From Pirellulales bacterium (lineage in GTDB: Bacteria; Planctomycetota; Planctomycetia; Pirellulales; JALHLM01): a DNA stretch of 6,430 nt. Location: contig JALHLM010000364.1 in assembly GCA_022844585.1 (NCBI GenBank), forward strand, positions 1 to 6,430. Direction: 5' to 3'. Positions 1-5,394 of this stretch are shown one piece after another. The number at the start of each line of letters is the position of its first letter. The first letter of the stretch is position 1. The notes under the pieces were generated by a model. It was not told where the DNA came from. It made no database searches and saw only the letters and a program-made list of their open reading frames with translations. A program made the translations under genes and the position numbers.

Positions 1-602
1 AGACGCATCGTTTCGGCGAGGGTATCGAGGAGCTGGACTGGCCGCTGTTAATGACGTTTGTTCAAGACTTGCGGGACGGAGAGAAGCTCCGTATCAAGGT
101 GGCGAATCGAGATCCTGTAGTGATCGAGCCGTACATTTCCACGGATGAGTTTTACCCGGAGCGTGGCTTCGTCTTCACGAACGAGAAGTTCACCATTCAG
201 GCGACGTCTTTTAGCGAGGCGTTGGGCTATGGCTTGACGGAAACCTGGAAGCAGTCGACGCGCGTGTACAGGTTTATCAGGCAGTTGATCTACCAACGCG
301 TGTCGGTCAAAGGCGCCGGCGGGCCGATCACGATCGCCCAAGGCGCGTTCTACCTGGCCGGCAAGGGGGCGAGTCCGTTTTTGATTTTCCTCGTGGCGCT
401 CAGCGCCAACCTGGCGGTCATTAACTTTCTGCCGATCCCGGTGCTCGACGGCGGGCATTTCGTGTTCCTGACGTTGGAAGGCCTGCGCGGCAAACCGGTC
501 AGCGAGAAGGTGTTTATCGGCTTTACGTATGCCGGACTGGCCTTCCTGTTGATGGTGATGGGCTTTGTGCTTTGGCTTGATGTCTCGCGCATGGTTTCCT
601 GA
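1..602 (+). CDS. rseP: RseP-type site-2 zinc metalloprotease (M50), 3' part only
   Basis: The 5' end lies outside the window; the first in-frame codon is at position 3 and 199 residues are visible. This is the C-terminal part of an intramembrane zinc protease that, in the family, cleaves anti-sigma factors and remnant signal peptides within the inner membrane. The visible part starts in a periplasmic PDZ-like region. It then shows the family signature NFLPIPVLDGGH (codons at about 423-458), whose Asp is the third zinc ligand; the HExxH helix must lie upstream. A 'GPITIAQGA' stretch before it matches the family pattern 'GPVSIAKGA', and a last TM segment (about 515-585) ends the protein as in E. 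coli RseP. The stop TGA overlaps the next start codon by one base, which suggests translational coupling. The family call is firm. The substrate is unknown, since no anti-sigma factor lies in view. Confidence 0.93.
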   Translation, partial: THRFGEGIEELDWPLLMTFVQDLRDGEKLRIKVANRDPVVIEPYISTDEFYPERGFVFTNEKFTIQATSFSEALGYGLTETWKQSTRVYRFIRQLIYQRVSVKGAGGPITIAQGAFYLAGKGASPFLIFLVALSANLAVINFLPIPVLDGGHFVFLTLEGLRGKPVSEKVFIGFTYAGLAFLLMVMGFVLWLDVSRMVS

Positions 603-1291
603 TGCGTTGGCGGGAGTTGCTTGGCCCGGCGGCGGAGAACGTCCGGGCCGTACTGTTCGATGCGGTCGGCACGTTGATCACGCCGACCACGCCGGTCGCC
701 GAGGTTTATCACGACTTCGGCCGCCGGCACGGTTCACGGCTCGAAGCCAAGGCAATCGCTGCCCGTTTTCCGGCCGCCCTGCGCGCTGCGGATGTTTGCC
801 AGGGACGCAGCGACGAGCGCATTGAATTCGACCGCTGGCGGGCTGTCGTCGCGCATGTTTTTGATGATCTGTCCAAGACGGAGCCGCTGTTTCAGGAACT
901 TTGGACGCACTTCGCCAGGCCCGATAGCTGGCAGCTCGTTCCTCGGTCTGTCGAGTTGCTGGAAGGCCTGATTGCGGGTGAGTACGTCGTTGGCGTCGCT
1001 TCGAATTTCGATGCGCGACTGCGGACGGTTCTGAGCGGTCCGAACCGCGTGCCTGCGGCGGTGAAGCCTTTCATTTCGTCCGACTTGGGTTGGCAGAAGC
1101 CTCACCTGGGCTACTTCCGCAGTGTGGAACGGGCGCTGGGATTGTCCCCTCAAGAAATTTTGCTGGTCGGCGACGACTGGGACAACGACGTCTGCGGCGG
1201 ACGGAGTGCCGGATGGCAGGCCATCTGGGTCTCACCGAAGACGTCCGCCGACACTCCGCGCGTCGCCTCGTTGGCGGAGTTGGCCGAATGA
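602..1291 (+). CDS. HAD-superfamily hydrolase, REG-2/HDHD3-like subfamily
   Basis: A 229-residue cytoplasmic protein with all four HAD motif positions. Motif I is 'VLFDAVGTL' (nucleophile D20), motif II 'VASNFD' (S134), motif III Lys166 in 'GWQKP', and motif IV 'GDDWDND' (D191-D196). The helical stretch between motifs I and II (about 35-115) is the C1 cap expected of subfamily IA. The usual second Asp of motif I (DxD) is Val22. That 'DAVGT' form is, to my knowledge, typical of the REG-2/HDHD3 group, so catalysis as a standard phosphatase is uncertain and the substrate is unknown. The start is the ATG inside the TGATG junction with the upstream protease gene. No clear Shine-Dalgarno is visible, consistent with coupled translation. 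Nothing else in the context points to a pathway. Confidence 0.88.
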   Translation: MRWRELLGPAAENVRAVLFDAVGTLITPTTPVAEVYHDFGRRHGSRLEAKAIAARFPAALRAADVCQGRSDERIEFDRWRAVVAHVFDDLSKTEPLFQELWTHFARPDSWQLVPRSVELLEGLIAGEYVVGVASNFDARLRTVLSGPNRVPAAVKPFISSDLGWQKPHLGYFRSVERALGLSPQEILLVGDDWDNDVCGGRSAGWQAIWVSPKTSADTPRVASLAELAE

Positions 1292-1293
1292 TC

Positions 1294-1322
1294 TTGACCC
1301 GTCGCGGGGCATTCAGGAGACT
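1294..1322 (+). promoter_or_regulatory. Weak sigma-70-like promoter candidate before the lipoprotein gene
   Basis: TTGACC at 1294-1299 (5 of 6 to the -35 consensus) is followed after 17 bp by GAGACT at 1317-1322 (3 of 6). It lies in the 134-bp gap after the HAD stop and would give a leader of about 95 nt. A CCGAAT/ATTCGG hairpin (1365-1370 with 1377-1382) falls within that leader. The -10 is poor, so read-through from rseP is an equally good explanation. Confidence 0.22.
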
Positions 1323-1425
1323 TTCGCGGCCTGGGGGAACCATGCGCGCCCGTGGATGGGTTCTCCGAATCAAAACATTCGGCCGCCAAGGATGGCGGAG
1401 ACCGTTCAGCAACAGGAGTATTGCG

Positions 1426-2115
1426 ATGTCCCAGCGTCATTGGCTGGCCGTGAGTCTGATGTGCACCGCGGCGTTGTTCGGTTGCGGCGATTCGAGCGCG
1501 CCGACGACCGAGGCGGCGGATTCTTCCACGATCGAAGCGGAAGGCGCCGTCGAAGCCTCGTCGGGCGAGACCGCCACCGGCGATGCCGCGGCCGGGCCGA
1601 AGCAAGCGCTGAACGATTTTCTCCGGGCGGTCAAAGCCGGTGACGACGAAGGCGCCGCGGCGATGTTGACGACTGTGGCGCGGCAGAAGACGTCTGAAAT
1701 GGGTTTGAACGTCGCCCCGCCGGGCAGCGACACCGCCACGTTCAAGATCAACCAGGTAGAAATGAAGGGGAGCAACGGCGCCTACGTCGCCTGCGCCTGG
1801 ACCGAGACCGACGCCGAGGGGAATCAATCGACTGACGAAGTCGTGTGGGTGATGGCCCGCGAGGAAGCCGGCTGGCGGATTGCCGGGATGGTGGCGAAGG
1901 TGTTTCCCGATATGGCCGCGATTGTCTTCAATTTCGAAAACCCGGAAGACATGATCCGGAAGCAGGAATCGGCCCAGAAGGAAATGGAGCGCCGCGCGGC
2001 GTTGGCGCTGGGCGAATTGACTGGAAATCCCCCCGAAGGTGGCGATCAAAATGCTGCCGAAACGCCTCCTGCCAGCGACGGAACGGCGACTTCCGCGGGC
2101 CGGCCGCGCCGCTAG
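1426..2115 (+). CDS. Secreted lipoprotein with a small NTF2-like-type domain
   Basis: A 229-residue protein starting at the ATG preceded by AGGAG (1414-1418, 7-nt spacing). The longer open frame upstream overlaps the HAD gene and has no ribosome site of its own. Residues 1-19 form a short lipoprotein signal peptide ending in the lipobox LFGC, with Cys20 as the likely lipidated residue. Residues 21-56 are a Ser/Thr/Ala/Glu-rich tether. Residues 57-160 ('KQALNDFLRAVKAGDDEGAA' onward to 'GWRIAGMVAKVF') follow the order of small SnoaL/NTF2-like envelope domains: an N-terminal helix pair, then strands ending in a 'W.V..E..GWRI.GM' edge. Residues 170-198 are a charged helix, and the last 30 residues are disordered. 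It is probably envelope-anchored; the ligand is unknown. The fold call is by pattern, not by search. Confidence 0.82.
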   Translation: MSQRHWLAVSLMCTAALFGCGDSSAPTTEAADSSTIEAEGAVEASSGETATGDAAAGPKQALNDFLRAVKAGDDEGAAAMLTTVARQKTSEMGLNVAPPGSDTATFKINQVEMKGSNGAYVACAWTETDAEGNQSTDEVVWVMAREEAGWRIAGMVAKVFPDMAAIVFNFENPEDMIRKQESAQKEMERRAALALGELTGNPPEGGDQNAAETPPASDGTATSAGRPRR

Positions 2116-2181
2116 CGATTGCTGCAAGCGCTTATTTTATAACTAGTTGCGCCACTTTTCGAAGTAACCGAAGTGGCCTGG

Positions 2182-2210
2182 AGACCCCGTCCCACGGGGT
2201 CTTTTTTTTT
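2182..2210 (+). terminator. Intrinsic terminator after the lipoprotein gene
   Basis: AGACCCCGT (2182-2190) pairs perfectly with ACGGGGTCT (2194-2202) around a CCC loop, followed by an unbroken T run to 2210. A second T run (about 2217-2224) follows. It ends transcription 67 bp after the lipoprotein stop. A 7-bp inverted repeat, GCCACTT/AAGTGGC (2151-2157 with 2171-2177), sits just before it. Confidence 0.93.
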
Positions 2211-2284
2211 GCGCGCTTTTTTTTCACCACATGTGTTGATTGTGTCCTACAGTTGAGCGAAGAGTCGTTGCAGTAAACCCAGAA

Positions 2285-2320
2285 TGCCTGGTCGACCCAG
2301 AGGTCACACGTTACCAGGCA
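2285..2320 (+). repeat. Inverted repeat just upstream of a TTGACA box
   Basis: TGCCTGGT (2285-2292) and ACCAGGCA (2313-2320) are perfect reverse complements separated by 20 nt. A smaller GACC/GGTC pair (2294-2297 with 2302-2305) lies inside. The right arm ends 5 bp before TTGACA, so it could be a regulator site or part of an extended hairpin. No family of regulator is recognised. Confidence 0.4.
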
Positions 2321-2325
2321 GCCGG

Positions 2326-2353
2326 TTGACAGCATGACTCGAAATGCTAACCT
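2326..2353 (+). promoter_or_regulatory. Candidate promoter for the Cys-rich protein gene
   Basis: TTGACA at 2326-2331 is a perfect -35 box. The best -10 at fitting distance is TAACCT (2348-2353, 16-bp spacer), which matches only 3 of 6. It is the only good -35 box seen between the upstream terminator and the Cys-rich gene. It would give a leader of roughly 210 nt. Confidence 0.33.
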
Positions 2354-2568
2354 AGCGACCTAGCCTGTGCAGTCGTTACGTCTTGCTTAACCCTCAAGGG
2401 CAATGCCTGAGAGCGTTCATCAAGCGTCGGCGGCGGCATCGGCTCGAGGTGGACTCTCCCAGTTTGTGTTGGTCGTCCGGATAAGGGGGAGCGGGAAGCA
2501 TCTCGGACGGCCGACGCGTTTCCAATACCCCTTCGGTACGGTACCTGTTGTTTTTGGAGGATTCGAGG
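2354..2568 (+). other. Long presumed 5' leader with a possible hairpin
   Basis: No credible gene lies here. A 9-bp stem with one G-U pair can form between 2471-2479 and 2504-2512; its loop of 24 nt is purine rich. GGTAC is repeated near 2535-2545, just before the ribosome binding site GGAGG (2556-2560). I see no match to a known riboswitch class. Its role as an RNA leader depends on the weak promoter call upstream. Confidence 0.3.
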
Positions 2569-3042
2569 ATGAATCGTGCATTGGTTCTTGGCATCGCGAT
2601 TTTCTGCGCGGTGGTGGGCCTGACCCTGGTGGGCGGGACCAGCAAGGCGGTCGCCGGTCACGGCTGTGGTTGCTCGTGCGACGGCGGATGCAGCGCCTGT
2701 GATGGCGGCTGCAGCAGCTCGTGTGACGGTGGCTGCCACAGCAGCTGCCACGGCGGTCTGTTCTCCGGTCGTTGCCACGGCCGTTGCCATGGTCGTTGCC
2801 ACGGTCGCTGCCATGGTCGTTGCCATGGTCGTTGCCACGGCCGCTGCCATGGTCGCTGCAATGGTTGCAACGGCTGCAATGGCGGATGCGACGGCGGTTG
2901 CAATGGTGGCTGCGATGGCGGTTGCCACGGTGAAGTGACGGAAGAAGCTGCTCCGGCGGACGCTGCTCCGGCCGAAGAAGCCGCTCCGGCCGCCCCGGAA
3001 GCTCGCGTGCGCGGCCTGCGCAGCGGCGCGTTCCGTAGCTAA
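2569..3042 (+). CDS. Secreted Cys/Gly/His-rich repeat protein, function unknown
   Basis: A 157-residue protein. The ATG at 2569 was chosen because GGAGG (2556-2560) lies 8 nt before it and a Sec signal peptide begins there; the in-frame TTG at 2548 lacks a ribosome site. Residues 1-29 are a signal peptide with a hydrophobic core and an AVA|G cleavage site. Residues 33-60 carry nine Cys spaced by Gly, Ser and Asp. Residues 67-98 are eight units of G-R-C-H (the last G-R-C-N), and residues 99-121 continue as CNG, CNGG and CDGG units. The mature part holds 23 Cys and about 11 His in 128 residues. Residues 122-148 are a Pro/Ala/Glu tail, ending in basic 'RVRGLRSGAFRS'. Exported Cys at regular 4-residue spacing suggests metal binding or disulfide cross-linking, but neither is shown. 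It stands alone between a promoter candidate and a terminator. I do not recognise a named family. Confidence 0.85.
   Translation: MNRALVLGIAIFCAVVGLTLVGGTSKAVAGHGCGCSCDGGCSACDGGCSSSCDGGCHSSCHGGLFSGRCHGRCHGRCHGRCHGRCHGRCHGRCHGRCNGCNGCNGGCDGGCNGGCDGGCHGEVTEEAAPADAAPAEEAAPAAPEARVRGLRSGAFRS
2767..2862 (+). repeat. Tandem array of eight 12-bp units within the Cys-rich gene
   Basis: Eight in-frame copies of GGY-CGY-TGC-CAY, the last with AAT in place of CAY, encode the G-R-C-H repeats. Units differ almost only at the third bases of the Gly, Arg and His codons, while the Cys codon TGC is constant. The array is exactly in frame, so unit gain or loss would keep the reading frame. Confidence 0.92.
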
Positions 3043-3104
3043 CTTCGAACCGATCGACCGGCCTTCCCCGCGAATGGCCGGCAAACATCGGAACTCGCAT
3101 AAAG

Positions 3105-3137
3105 AGCCGGGCCCTGTCAAAAGGGCCTGGCTTTTTT
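3105..3137 (+). terminator. Intrinsic terminator after the Cys-rich gene
   Basis: An 11-bp stem with one G-U pair (3105-3115 with 3122-3132) encloses a 6-nt GTCAAA loop and is followed by a run of six T (3132-3137). It lies about 60 bp after the Cys-rich stop and closes that unit. Confidence 0.93.
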
Positions 3138-3178
3138 GTTGCGCCCCGGGGTGGCGGCGCGGAGCAGTAGGCGGGGTT

Positions 3179-3327
3179 GGGAATGACGAATTTCTAAATC
3201 TGAATGTCGAATCAAACCTGAATGACGAATGTCGAATTGCCGATTGACCGAACAGCGGCCAAGGGCGGTTCGTCATTCAGATTTCGGATTTGATTCGACA
3301 TTCAGATTTACAAATTAGTCATTCCCC
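3179..3327. repeat. Large imperfect inverted repeat, possible non-autonomous or REP-like element
   Basis: The left arm (3179-3229) and right arm (3269-3326) are reverse complements over about 51 positions. By eye there are three mismatches and one 7-nt insertion (ATTTCGG, about 3281-3287) in the right arm. The ends are GGGAATGAC and GTCATTCCC. The left arm is itself built from repeats of GAATGWCGAAT (near 3181, 3202 and 3221). The centre, 3230-3268, is unpaired and non-coding. The element is AT-richer than its surroundings and contains no gene. I have a general memory of similar GAATGACGAAT-type intergenic repeats in planctomycetes, but this was not checked. Confidence 0.87.
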
Positions 3328-3481
3328 ACTGCGCTTTATAGCGTTGCTGTGCGTTAGCGCGACGGCGCGGCTTTTCATGAAACGGCCCGTGTCGCTGCGT
3401 CGATGCTAGCAAGGTCGCGTCCGGCTTGCCGAATCCTCCCGCTCGGCACGCGCGTGGCGTGGTTCCTTCGCTGGCTTGCTT

Positions 3482-4252
3482 ATGCCTGACTCCTCGCAGC
3501 CTGCCGCTCGGACGATTTCCGACGCTGCGCGAACGACGATCAGCTTTTTGCTGTTTGTGCATTTGTTCGCACTTGGCGTGGCGATTCTGTCCAACACCAG
3601 TCCGCTGCCGGAGCCCGGCGAAGCGGCCCTGCCGGATCTCAAGCGGCAGTTGCGGCAGGTGCCGGGCATTGTGCCGTATTTGCTCGCTTTGAACATGGAC
3701 TACGGGTACATCGGCGGCGATCGCTACCAGGGGGCCGACTACCACCTAACGCATTACACGCCGTGGGATTTGCCCTACCGGATCGAGTTGACGCTCAATC
3801 TGCCCGATGGCGGCGGCGAAACGACGGTCGTGATTCCGAATGAAACGCTGCAGCCGCGGCTGCGGCGATTGCGCTACCAGATGTTGGCCTCGCGGACCGC
3901 ACGGCTCGAAGGATACGACGGGCCCGATGTGCAGATTCCGTATGCCGTCGCCACGCACTACGTGAATTTGTACAAGGCGACTGGGGGACGGCTGCGCTGC
4001 CTGGCGGAGTTCGAGCGGCCGATGTTGGATCTGAACAACGTCAATCCCGCGGTGGCGCAGGAGCTTCCGGCGCTGCCGACGAATACGGTGCTTGATCTCT
4101 ATGTGCTCGTCGCGAATGGCAAGGTCTCGCTGTTGAATGCGGAGTCGGCCCGCGACGCGGCGGCGCCGTCGGCGACGTCCAACGGCGCGGCGGGCGACGT
4201 GACAACGCCCCCTGTGACGCCTGACATGACCGTGCGGCCCGACGTTCAATAG
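3482..4252 (+). CDS. Single-TM protein, partner of the downstream HTTM protein
   Basis: A 256-residue protein. The frame is open back to 3410, but the only plausible starts are TTG 3476 and ATG 3482. ATG is preferred, although no clear Shine-Dalgarno is seen. Residues 18-37 are the only TM helix, and the remainder should lie outside the cytoplasm. 'VPYLLALNMDYGYIGGDRY' (about 64-82) is followed by a strand-rich region containing 'IELTLNLPDG' and 'PRLRRLRYQMLA' (125-136). The last 35 residues are a Pro/Thr/Ala-rich disordered tail. From memory, the single-TM proteins encoded directly before HTTM genes in planctomycetes share the order 'PYL..., Y.FFAPDPG, ...DG..., PRL..HR.FML'. This protein keeps the outline but lacks the FFAP part. 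It ends 20 bp before the HTTM gene, so the two are almost certainly one operon. Biochemical function is unknown. Confidence 0.8.
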   Translation: MPDSSQPAARTISDAARTTISFLLFVHLFALGVAILSNTSPLPEPGEAALPDLKRQLRQVPGIVPYLLALNMDYGYIGGDRYQGADYHLTHYTPWDLPYRIELTLNLPDGGGETTVVIPNETLQPRLRRLRYQMLASRTARLEGYDGPDVQIPYAVATHYVNLYKATGGRLRCLAEFERPMLDLNNVNPAVAQELPALPTNTVLDLYVLVANGKVSLLNAESARDAAAPSATSNGAAGDVTTPPVTPDMTVRPDVQ

Positions 4253-4272
4253 TACGCGGAGCAGAGGGCGCG

Positions 4273-5256
4273 ATGCGCAACGCAATTCTGAGATACTTCC
4301 ACCAGTTTCTCTCCGGCGAGGCCTGGAACCAGTTCTGGTATGAAGCCCGGGATCCGCGGGTAATTTCGCTGATGCGAATCGGCGTCGGCGCGATCGCGCT
4401 GTTTGCACTGCTCTGCTATACGCCGGACTTGATCAAGTTCTTCGGGCCATCGGGTTTGTTGCCGACGAATACGGTGCGCGCGGTGATGTTTGCCGAAGAG
4501 GCGACGGCGGAAACGCCGGCGTATTTGTACGGCAACTTCTTGATGTCGTTCAACTACCTTGCCTGGTTCGAAAACGAACCGGCGATGTTGTGGGGCGCGC
4601 ACGGCGTCGGTATCGCCATCTTGCTCGCGTTTGTCGTGGGATTGAAGACCCGGGTGACGTCGGTGCTGGCGCTGATCGTCACGTTGACCTACATCCATCG
4701 CGGGCAGGTGCTCAATGCGCAATTAGAGCCCATCGTTTCGATGGTGATGGCCTATTTGTGCCTGGGGCCATGCGGCGCGTATTACTCGGTGGATCGCTGT
4801 CTACAACTGCGCAAGCAACCGCTCGCCAAAGTCGAGCCGAGCATTGGTGCGAACATCGCCACGCGGTTGTTGCAGATTCACCTCTCGGCGATCTACGTGA
4901 TGATGGCGTTCGGGAAGCTGGTCCGACTCGGCGTAGCCGACGGAGCCGTGTGGTGGAGCGGCGACGCGGTGTGGTGGTTGATCGCCAAGCCAGGAGGAAG
5001 TCTCATCGATTTGACCTGGCTGCACTCGCATCCGTACATGATCGACGCCTGGACGCAGGCGATCGTGTTCTTCGAGTTGGGCTTTGGGATCTTCGTCTGG
5101 AAGCGCTGGGCGCGGCCGGCGTTGCTCGTGCTGGCCGTGCCGATGTGGCTGAGCCTGGCCGTGCTGACGGGGTTAATCCCGTGGTGCCTGATGATGCTGG
5201 TGGCGAACCTGGCGTTTGTGCGTCCGGATGATTGCTGCGACAGCCTACCGGCGTAG
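4273..5256 (+). CDS. HTTM-domain (vitamin K-dependent carboxylase-like) membrane protein
   Basis: A 327-residue integral membrane protein with about seven to eight hydrophobic segments (roughly 31-50, 107-124, 126-141, 153-170, 200-214, 259-276, 281-300, 302-316). Family signs in order are: 'LMRIGVGAIALFALLCYTPD' with 'FFGPSGLLP' (about 33-64); 'YYSVDRCL' (170-177), matching the 'YWSVD' of human gamma-carboxylase; and 'LLQIHLSAIYVMMAFGKL' (199-216), then a Trp-rich 'GAVWWSGDAVWWL'. Lys215 sits where, from my memory of the human enzyme, the catalytic-base Lys218 lies ('GVKKL'); the rest of that active site is not evident, so carboxylation should not be assumed. Bacterial HTTM proteins include SdpB, needed for maturing the SDP toxin in Bacillus. 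The start has AGAGGG (4263-4268) close upstream. Its upstream partner gene ends 20 bp before it. Confidence 0.86.
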   Translation: MRNAILRYFHQFLSGEAWNQFWYEARDPRVISLMRIGVGAIALFALLCYTPDLIKFFGPSGLLPTNTVRAVMFAEEATAETPAYLYGNFLMSFNYLAWFENEPAMLWGAHGVGIAILLAFVVGLKTRVTSVLALIVTLTYIHRGQVLNAQLEPIVSMVMAYLCLGPCGAYYSVDRCLQLRKQPLAKVEPSIGANIATRLLQIHLSAIYVMMAFGKLVRLGVADGAVWWSGDAVWWLIAKPGGSLIDLTWLHSHPYMIDAWTQAIVFFELGFGIFVWKRWARPALLVLAVPMWLSLAVLTGLIPWCLMMLVANLAFVRPDDCCDSLPA

Positions 5257-5280
5257 ACGGCCGTCGCGCAAAGATTTTTC

Positions 5281-5294
5281 GAGTTCGCGAACTC
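5281..5294. promoter_or_regulatory. Perfect 14-bp palindrome, possible operator
   Basis: GAGTTCGCGAACTC equals its own reverse complement. It lies between the HTTM stop and a TACAAT box 30 bp downstream. There is no T run after it, so it does not look like a terminator. A regulator dimer site is an inference from symmetry and position. Confidence 0.35.
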
Positions 5295-5301
5295 TTCCCG
5301 C

Positions 5302-5330
5302 GTGATTCGCGTACCGAGGGGGGATACAAT
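5302..5330 (+). promoter_or_regulatory. Candidate promoter for the multi-TM protein gene
   Basis: TACAAT (5325-5330) matches the -10 consensus at 5 of 6. GTGATT (5302-5307) is a weak -35 (3 of 6) at 17 bp spacing. It would start transcription near 5337, about 58 nt before the chosen ATG. It is supported by the 138-bp gap between the genes. Confidence 0.4.
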
Positions 5331-5394
5331 CTCGGGTTGGCACGCGTCGCCCCGAGAACCTTTCATCGCCGCCCTTGGCAGGAGCGCCCTAGCG

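Noticed and set aside
1090..1425. Upstream extension of the lipoprotein reading frame
   Set aside because: It overlaps the HAD gene and has no ribosome site or signal peptide. The ATG at 1426 has AGGAG and starts a clear lipoprotein signal.
2395..2420. CCTGAGAG near a CTCAAGGG stretch, recalling a TPP riboswitch core
   Set aside because: The matching downstream conserved box and the stems are absent, and the gene below has no link to thiamine.
2403..2702. Open frame starting in the leader and running into the Cys-rich gene
   Set aside because: It has no ribosome site and its protein shows no recognisable feature; it overlaps the well-supported gene in another frame.
2347..3276. Long minus-strand open frames across the Cys-rich gene
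   Set aside because: Their Ala/Thr/Met and His/Arg repeats are mirror images of the 12-bp array. The plus-strand frame has a signal peptide, ribosome site and terminator.
3179..3327. Reading the inverted repeat as a terminator or CRISPR remnant
   Set aside because: The arms are too long for a terminator and lack a T run. The short internal repeats are not evenly spaced and no cas gene is present.
3315..3342. TTAGTC and TATAGC as a promoter for the single-TM gene
   Set aside because: The -35 part matches only two consensus positions and the box overlaps the inverted repeat. Positions 3328-3481 otherwise show nothing I can support.
5256..5275. GACGGCCGTC followed by a T run as a terminator after the HTTM gene
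   Set aside because: The palindrome has no room for a loop without reducing the stem to about 3 bp, and the T run is short and separated from it.
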